NCBI RefSeq assembly: GCF_023913735.1
Contig: NZ_JAMXBH010000020.1
Location: forward strand, 26,777-90,776
Source: Pseudarthrobacter raffinosi
GTDB lineage: Bacteria > Actinomycetota > Actinomycetes > Actinomycetales > Micrococcaceae
Direction of reading: 5' to 3'
DNA length: 64,000 nucleotides
Position numbers and translations under genes: made by a program. Shown here in pieces: positions 59,960-64,000 of this stretch. The first letter of the stretch is position 1, and each line of letters starts with the position of its first letter. The notes under the pieces are model-generated. The model was given only the letters and a program-made list of their open reading frames with translations. It did no database searches and was not told the origin of the DNA.

Positions 59960-62188
59960 ATGCTCGACGCCGATTTGGCCCACGAACGGAACTATGTTGC
60001 CGGCCTGTACGCGCGGCTGGAAGAGCTCCGCACGGAAAAGCGCCAGCAGTTGGCACAGGTCCGCCGGGCCGGTGCCGTGGGCACCATGCAGAATGTCTCC
60101 GAACGCGACGCCTTCGCCGCGCTCTACGAGGACCGCCTCGCCCAGCTCGACGCCGTCGACGACCGCCTGGTCTTCGGCCGCCTCGACCTGGATTCCGGTG
60201 AGGCCCAGTACATTGGGCGCATCGGCCTGACCACCGATGACCTCCAGCGGCTCATGGTGGACTGGCGCGCGCCCGAAGCCGGCCACTTCTACCAGGCAAC
60301 GGCGTTTGACCGGCAGGGCGTCCGCCGCCGGCGGCACCTGATTCTGCAGGGCCGGGAAGTCAAGGCCATCGAGGACGACGTCCTTGATGCGGACATGCTC
60401 GCGGACGACGCCTCGCTGCAGGGCGAAGGAGCATTGCTGGCGGCTCTGGATTCCAAGCGCACGGGCCGGATGTCCGACATCGTCGGCACCATCCAGTCCG
60501 AGCAGGACCGCATCATCCGGTCCTCCATTTCCGGTGCCCTCGTAGTGCAGGGTGGTCCCGGTACCGGTAAGACTGCTGTGGCGCTGCACCGGGCCGCGTA
60601 CCTGCTCTACACGCACCGGGATCGGCTGAAGACTGCTGGCGTGCTGCTCGTGGGCCCGTCGTCGTCCTTTATGAAGTACATCGAACGTGTTCTTCCCTCG
60701 CTCGGTGAGACCGGCGTGGTCATGGCCAGCGTGGGTCGCCTGATGCCCGGGATCAAAGCGGTTGCCGAACCTGAGGCAGAGGTCGCGGCCATCAAGGGGC
60801 GGCTGGACATGGTGAAGGTTGTGGCCAATGCGGTGGCGAACCGGCAGCGGATCCCCGCCGAGGACCGTGTCCTGGACGTCGACGGCCGCAAGCTGGTGCT
60901 GACGCGGCGGCAGGTAAGCCGTGCGCGCGAACGTGCCCGGTCCACCGGCAAGCCGCACAACGAGGCGCGCCTGACGTTTATCAAAATTCTGCTCCGCGAA
61001 CTGACCGAGCAGATGACCGATCTCGTGGAGGCCGGGAGCATCGGCAACAATGCCGACCGCTCGTATCTGGCAGAAGACGTCCGCACGGCCCGCGACGTCC
61101 GGATCGTCCTGAACCTGTGCTGGATGCCGATGACTCCGGAGAAGCTGATCAACGAGCTTCTGAGCAAGCCCGCAGTCCTGGCGGCCTGCACACCGAACCT
61201 GTCCCTTAGGGAGCGGTCGCTGCTGCTGCGCCCCGCCGGTGCGCCCTGGACCGAGGCCGACGTCCCGCTGCTGGACGAGGCCGCGGAGCTCCTTGGCGAA
61301 ATGGACCCGGCGGCGGGACGTGGCCTTGCACAGCAGGAGCACGACCGCGCCCGGGACCTTGCCAACGCCAAGCAGACACTGGTGAACATGGGGGACATGG
61401 GTGTCGATGTCCTCATCTCCGCGGAGGAACTCGCCGATCAGAACCAGGAGCGCGAGAACCGCCTGACGGCCGCCGAGCGCGCCACCAGCGACCGCACGTG
61501 GGCATTCGGCCACATCGTGGTGGATGAGGCGCAGGAGCTTTCACCCATGCAATGGCGCCTGCTGGTCCGCCGTTGCCCGCTGAAATCCTTCACCATCGTG
61601 GGCGACATCGCGCAGACCAGTTCAGTCGCCGGCGCCAACTCCTGGCAGGGGGCCCTGGCGCCCATGTTCGGTGACCGCTGGCAGCTGGAGGAGCTGACAG
61701 TCAACTACCGGACGCCCTCCCAGATCGCTGAGGCCGCCGCCCGCATGGCCAACGCGGCCGGACTCGTGGTTTCCGCGCCGAAGGCCGTCCGCGAGGGACG
61801 GTGGGCCCCCGTCTTCGACAAGGTTGACCGCGGACAAGTGGTGAACCGTTTGGTGGAGGTGCTCCCCGAGGAACTGGCAGCGCTCGACGGCGGCCTCCTC
61901 GCCGTGATTGCCGACGGCGACCTTCTGCCGGCTGCAACGTCAGCCCTTCGTGCCGTGTACGGCCGGCGCATCGGCAACGGCGCGGGCAGCTACGAACAGG
62001 ACATCGTGGTCATCAGCCCGCGCGAGGCCAAGGGCCTGGAGTTCGACGGCGTTGTGGTGCTTGAGCCGTCCGTCATGCTCAACCGCGAGCATGGCCGGGT
62101 GGGCGATCTGTACGTCGCCATGACCCGGCCCACCCAGCGGCTCCGGCTCATCGCCGCGGAAGGCATTCCGGCAGGCATCGAAGACTGA
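59960..62188 (+). CDS. helD: HelD-type superfamily 1 helicase-like ATPase (RNA polymerase recycling)
   Basis: 742 residues, as in class II actinobacterial HelD that frees stalled RNA polymerase; the Streptomyces homologue HelR also displaces rifampicin. Coiled-coil N-terminus (1-45), then a UvrD-like core with Walker A GGPGTGKT at 198-205 and the motif HIVVDEAQELSPMQWRLL near 520; C-terminal DRG-type motifs ISPREAKGLEFDGVVV and YVAMTRPTQRL. ATG start with AGGGGAAC upstream. I looked for a rifamycin-associated element upstream and saw none. A GC-rich hairpin follows. Confidence 0.9.
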   Translation: MLDADLAHERNYVAGLYARLEELRTEKRQQLAQVRRAGAVGTMQNVSERDAFAALYEDRLAQLDAVDDRLVFGRLDLDSGEAQYIGRIGLTTDDLQRLMVDWRAPEAGHFYQATAFDRQGVRRRRHLILQGREVKAIEDDVLDADMLADDASLQGEGALLAALDSKRTGRMSDIVGTIQSEQDRIIRSSISGALVVQGGPGTGKTAVALHRAAYLLYTHRDRLKTAGVLLVGPSSSFMKYIERVLPSLGETGVVMASVGRLMPGIKAVAEPEAEVAAIKGRLDMVKVVANAVANRQRIPAEDRVLDVDGRKLVLTRRQVSRARERARSTGKPHNEARLTFIKILLRELTEQMTDLVEAGSIGNNADRSYLAEDVRTARDVRIVLNLCWMPMTPEKLINELLSKPAVLAACTPNLSLRERSLLLRPAGAPWTEADVPLLDEAAELLGEMDPAAGRGLAQQEHDRARDLANAKQTLVNMGDMGVDVLISAEELADQNQERENRLTAAERATSDRTWAFGHIVVDEAQELSPMQWRLLVRRCPLKSFTIVGDIAQTSSVAGANSWQGALAPMFGDRWQLEELTVNYRTPSQIAEAAARMANAAGLVVSAPKAVREGRWAPVFDKVDRGQVVNRLVEVLPEELAALDGGLLAVIADGDLLPAATSALRAVYGRRIGNGAGSYEQDIVVISPREAKGLEFDGVVVLEPSVMLNREHGRVGDLYVAMTRPTQRLRLIAAEGIPAGIED

Positions 62189-62208
62189 GCCGGTCCGCTC
62201 TGCCCCTT

Positions 62209-62243
62209 GACGCCCGGCGCCGTTCATTTCGGCGCCGGGCGTC
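62209..62243 (+). terminator. Hairpin after helD
   Basis: 14-bp stem GACGCCCGGCGCCG / CGGCGCCGGGCGTC with loop TTCATTT; no U-run, as in many high-GC terminators. Confidence 0.75.
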
Positions 62244-62251
62244 GCCGATCC

Positions 62252-62260
62252 TGCTAACTT
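62252..62260 (+). promoter_or_regulatory. Extended -10 of leaderless tyrS
   Basis: TGC-TAACTT, 7 bases before the tyrS GTG, same extended form as at the hflX leader. Confidence 0.55.
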
Positions 62261-62267
62261 AGAAGTC

Positions 62268-63581
62268 GTGTCAGAACTCAACGATCTCGAATCCCAGCAG
62301 AACGACCCCACCTTCGCCAATGTCTGGCAGGAGCTGAAGTGGCGAGGCCTGGTCCACGTCTCCACCGATGAAGAGGAACTGGAAAAGCTCCTCGCCGGTG
62401 ATCCGATCACCTATTACTGCGGATTCGACCCCACCGCGCCGAGCCTGCACCTGGGCAACCTGGTCCAACTCCTCGTTATGCGCCGCCTGCAGCTCGCAGG
62501 GCACAAGCCGCTGGGACTGGTGGGCGGATCCACGGGACTGATCGGCGATCCGCGGCCCACCGCCGAGCGCACGCTGAACACCAAGGACACCGTTAACGAA
62601 TGGGTGGGCTACCTGCAGGCCCAGGTCCGCCGCTTCCTTAGCTTCGATGGCGCCAGCGCCGCCCGCATGGTCAACAACCTCGACTGGACCGCGCCGTTGA
62701 GCGCCATCGACTTCCTGCGCGAGATCGGAAAGCACTACCGGGTCGGCACCATGCTCCGCAAGGATGCTGTTGCGTCCCGCCTCAGTTCGGACGAGGGCAT
62801 CAGCTACACCGAATTCAGCTACCAGATCCTGCAGGGCATGGACTACCTCCAGCTGTTCCGGGACTACGGCTGCATGCTGCAGACCGGCGGCTCGGACCAG
62901 TGGGGCAACCTCACCAGCGGCACTGAACTCATCCGCAAGGTTGAGGGTAAGAGTGTGCACGCCCTGGGCACGCCGCTGATCACCAACTCGGACGGCACCA
63001 AGTTCGGCAAGAGTGAAGGCAACGCCATCTGGCTCGACGCCGGCATGTGCAGCCCGTACGCCTTCTACCAGTTCTGGCTGAACACCGCCGACTCTGACGT
63101 TGTGGACCGGCTGAAGGTCTTCACTTTCCTGAGCCGCGCTGAAATCGAAACGCTGGCAGCTGCCGTTGCCGAACGTCCCTTTGCCCGGGAAGGCCAGCGG
63201 AAGCTGGCGTTCGAAGTGACTTCCCTGGTCCACGGTGTGGAGGCAACGGAGAAAGTCATCGCGGCGTCCGCTGCACTTTTTGGCAACGGTGACCTGTCCG
63301 CCCTGGACCGGCCAACCCTGGAAGCAGCCACGTCGGAGCTTCCGTCCGCCCGCATCCAGGTGGATGGCCTCGGGATCATTGACCTGCTGGTGGCATCCGG
63401 CCTGTCGGAGAGCAAGTCCGCGGCCCGGCGGACCGTCGGCGAAGGCGGCGCCTATGTAAACAACGAGAAGGTTTCCGACCCGGAAGCTGTCATCTCCGAA
63501 TCGGAGCTGCTGCATGGCCAGTACCTGCTCCTGCGCCGCGGAAAGAAGAATCTCGCGACTGTCGAAGTCCTGGTTCCTTAG
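62268..63581 (+). CDS. tyrS: Tyrosine--tRNA ligase
   Basis: Class I synthetase, 437 residues. HIGH-like motif PTAPSLHLGNLV at about residue 52, KFGKS in GTKFGKSEGNAIWLD, and a C-terminal S4-like RNA-binding domain (INDLLVASGL-type IIDLLVASGLSESKSAARRTVGEGGAYVN). GTG start with an extended -10 seven bases upstream. Gene order tyrS-rrn ends the window. Confidence 0.97.
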   Translation: MSELNDLESQQNDPTFANVWQELKWRGLVHVSTDEEELEKLLAGDPITYYCGFDPTAPSLHLGNLVQLLVMRRLQLAGHKPLGLVGGSTGLIGDPRPTAERTLNTKDTVNEWVGYLQAQVRRFLSFDGASAARMVNNLDWTAPLSAIDFLREIGKHYRVGTMLRKDAVASRLSSDEGISYTEFSYQILQGMDYLQLFRDYGCMLQTGGSDQWGNLTSGTELIRKVEGKSVHALGTPLITNSDGTKFGKSEGNAIWLDAGMCSPYAFYQFWLNTADSDVVDRLKVFTFLSRAEIETLAAAVAERPFAREGQRKLAFEVTSLVHGVEATEKVIAASAALFGNGDLSALDRPTLEAATSELPSARIQVDGLGIIDLLVASGLSESKSAARRTVGEGGAYVNNEKVSDPEAVISESELLHGQYLLLRRGKKNLATVEVLVP

Positions 63582-63619
63582 CCTTCGCAAGCCCCCATTC
63601 ACGCTCCTCCGCAGCCGAT

Positions 63620-63648
63620 TTGCACGGACTCGGGGGAGCGTGTATTGT
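63620..63648 (+). promoter_or_regulatory. Putative rRNA operon promoter
   Basis: TTGCAC (63620-63625), 17-base spacer, TATTGT (63643-63648). It is the clearest housekeeping-sigma promoter in the window and precedes the AT-rich rrn leader. Confidence 0.75.
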
Positions 63649-63654
63649 TTTCTG

Positions 63655-64000
63655 AGTCGCCGCCGTTGAGTGGCGACAAACCCCCTTCACAAGAGAAGCA
63701 ATTCATCGTGTGCAAAGCACGAAAATGATGAAAAGCTTCACTTTTTGATGGGCGGATTCGTTCCACAGAGTGAATATCGGGAAAATAACCCGGATTTGCA
63801 AAGTGAATAAGAATGAAATAAGCTATAAACATCGCAGCGAAGAAAAGCGAAACAAAATAATTCATTTGAATATGAATTGTTTCGGGAATTATTCGAATGT
63901 GTCTGTTGTTTGAGAACTCAATAGTGTGCCAAGTTTGTTGATACCAATTTATTGTATTGAATTGGTTGAATTGACTGGATCCGCCACCCCGTGGTGTGGT
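63655..64000 (+). ncRNA. Leader of a 16S-23S-5S rRNA operon (partial)
   Basis: AT-rich stretch, unlike the rest of the window, without a coding region. It contains TGTTGTTTGAGAACT at 63904-63918, followed by CAATAGTGTGCC, which resembles the boxA/antitermination and conserved leader sequence next to actinobacterial rRNA genes. Inverted repeats AATTCAT/ATGAATT (about 63860-63879) and CCAATT/AATTGG (63944-63965) could form processing stems. 16S itself does not begin before base 64000. The identification is from this conserved leader only. Confidence 0.7.

Noticed and set aside
59903..61513. 536-codon open frame opposite helD
   Set aside because: Antisense shadow of a gene with intact helicase motifs.
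63796..63824. Second rrn promoter TTGCAA-17-TAAGCT
   Set aside because: The region is so AT-rich that such matches are expected by chance; kept out of the feature list.
63599..63865. 88-codon ORF on the minus strand in the rrn leader
   Set aside because: Overlaps the rrn promoter and leader, has AT-rich composition unlike any gene here, and no ribosome-binding site.
1..64000. tRNA genes, CRISPR arrays, insertion sequences, prophage or integrase genes
   Set aside because: Read for by eye and none found; a tRNA search program should confirm this.

Overview
The window is a GC-rich chromosomal segment from an actinobacterium of the Micrococcaceae, most likely Arthrobacter or a close relative such as Pseudarthrobacter. 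This rests on gene order (RNase J-ftsK-pgsA-cinA-clgR-recA-recX-miaB-miaA-dapF-hflX-dinG-lexA), mycothiol-type and PriA-type enzymes, actinobacterial SOS boxes and many GTG starts. It is core genome: I see no phage, insertion sequence, CRISPR array or tRNA gene. About 58 protein genes fill it and it ends in the leader of an rRNA operon.

Layout. 1-18.8 kb: RNA decay, chromosome segregation, phospholipid synthesis and the SOS core (recA-recX, and lexA divergent from a LysM cell-division suppressor), with tRNA modification (miaB, miaA), dapF, hflX and dinG. 18.8-24.6 kb: histidine genes hisC-hisB-hisH, a 52-residue membrane protein and priA, then an SseB protein and an MFS carrier. 24.7-28.3 kb: DUF1844 gene divergent from infC-rpmI-rplT-trmH; infC starts at ATT. 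28.4-34.2 kb: accessory genes, including a cation diffusion facilitator, a frameshifted MFS gene, a NUDIX hydrolase, a radical-SAM gene abutting an SOS box, a SIMPL protein and a small HEXXH protein. 34.4-38.7 kb: pheS-pheT and a phosphopantetheinyl transferase. 38.7-46.5 kb, reverse strand: an M1 aminopeptidase and a 1351-residue Pls/PosA-type synthetase, then a quinone oxidoreductase and a fatty-acid desaturase. 46.7-55.5 kb: argCJBDFR and argGH. 55.7-59.8 kb: alkylation repair (ogt, ada-alkA fusion, AAG glycosylase) with a mycothiol-dependent enzyme and an acetyltransferase. 60-64 kb: helD, tyrS and the rRNA leader.

Most interesting system: the Pls/PosA-family synthetase at 40175-44230. 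Its adenylation-domain pocket, aligned by hand to GrsA, reads D-A-E-S-I-G-T-V-V-K, close to the lysine code of bacitracin synthetase. It has one carrier domain, about six membrane segments and three C-terminal left-handed-helix domains, as in epsilon-poly-L-lysine synthetase. It lies 52 bp upstream of a zinc aminopeptidase, and a Sfp-type transferase that could activate its carrier domain is the next gene beyond. I read this as a candidate poly-basic-amino-acid synthesis and turnover locus.

Regulation. At least 13 coding starts have a TANNNT hexamer exactly 6 or 7 bases upstream, the geometry of leaderless transcripts. One of them is a six-codon ORF encoding MFLIFE, 258 bp upstream of the first possible hflX start. 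It resembles the macrolide-sensing MsrD leader peptide MYLIFM, so hflX may be controlled by drug-induced stalling. LexA-type boxes precede recA, lie twice between lexA and its divergent neighbour, and abut the radical-SAM gene.
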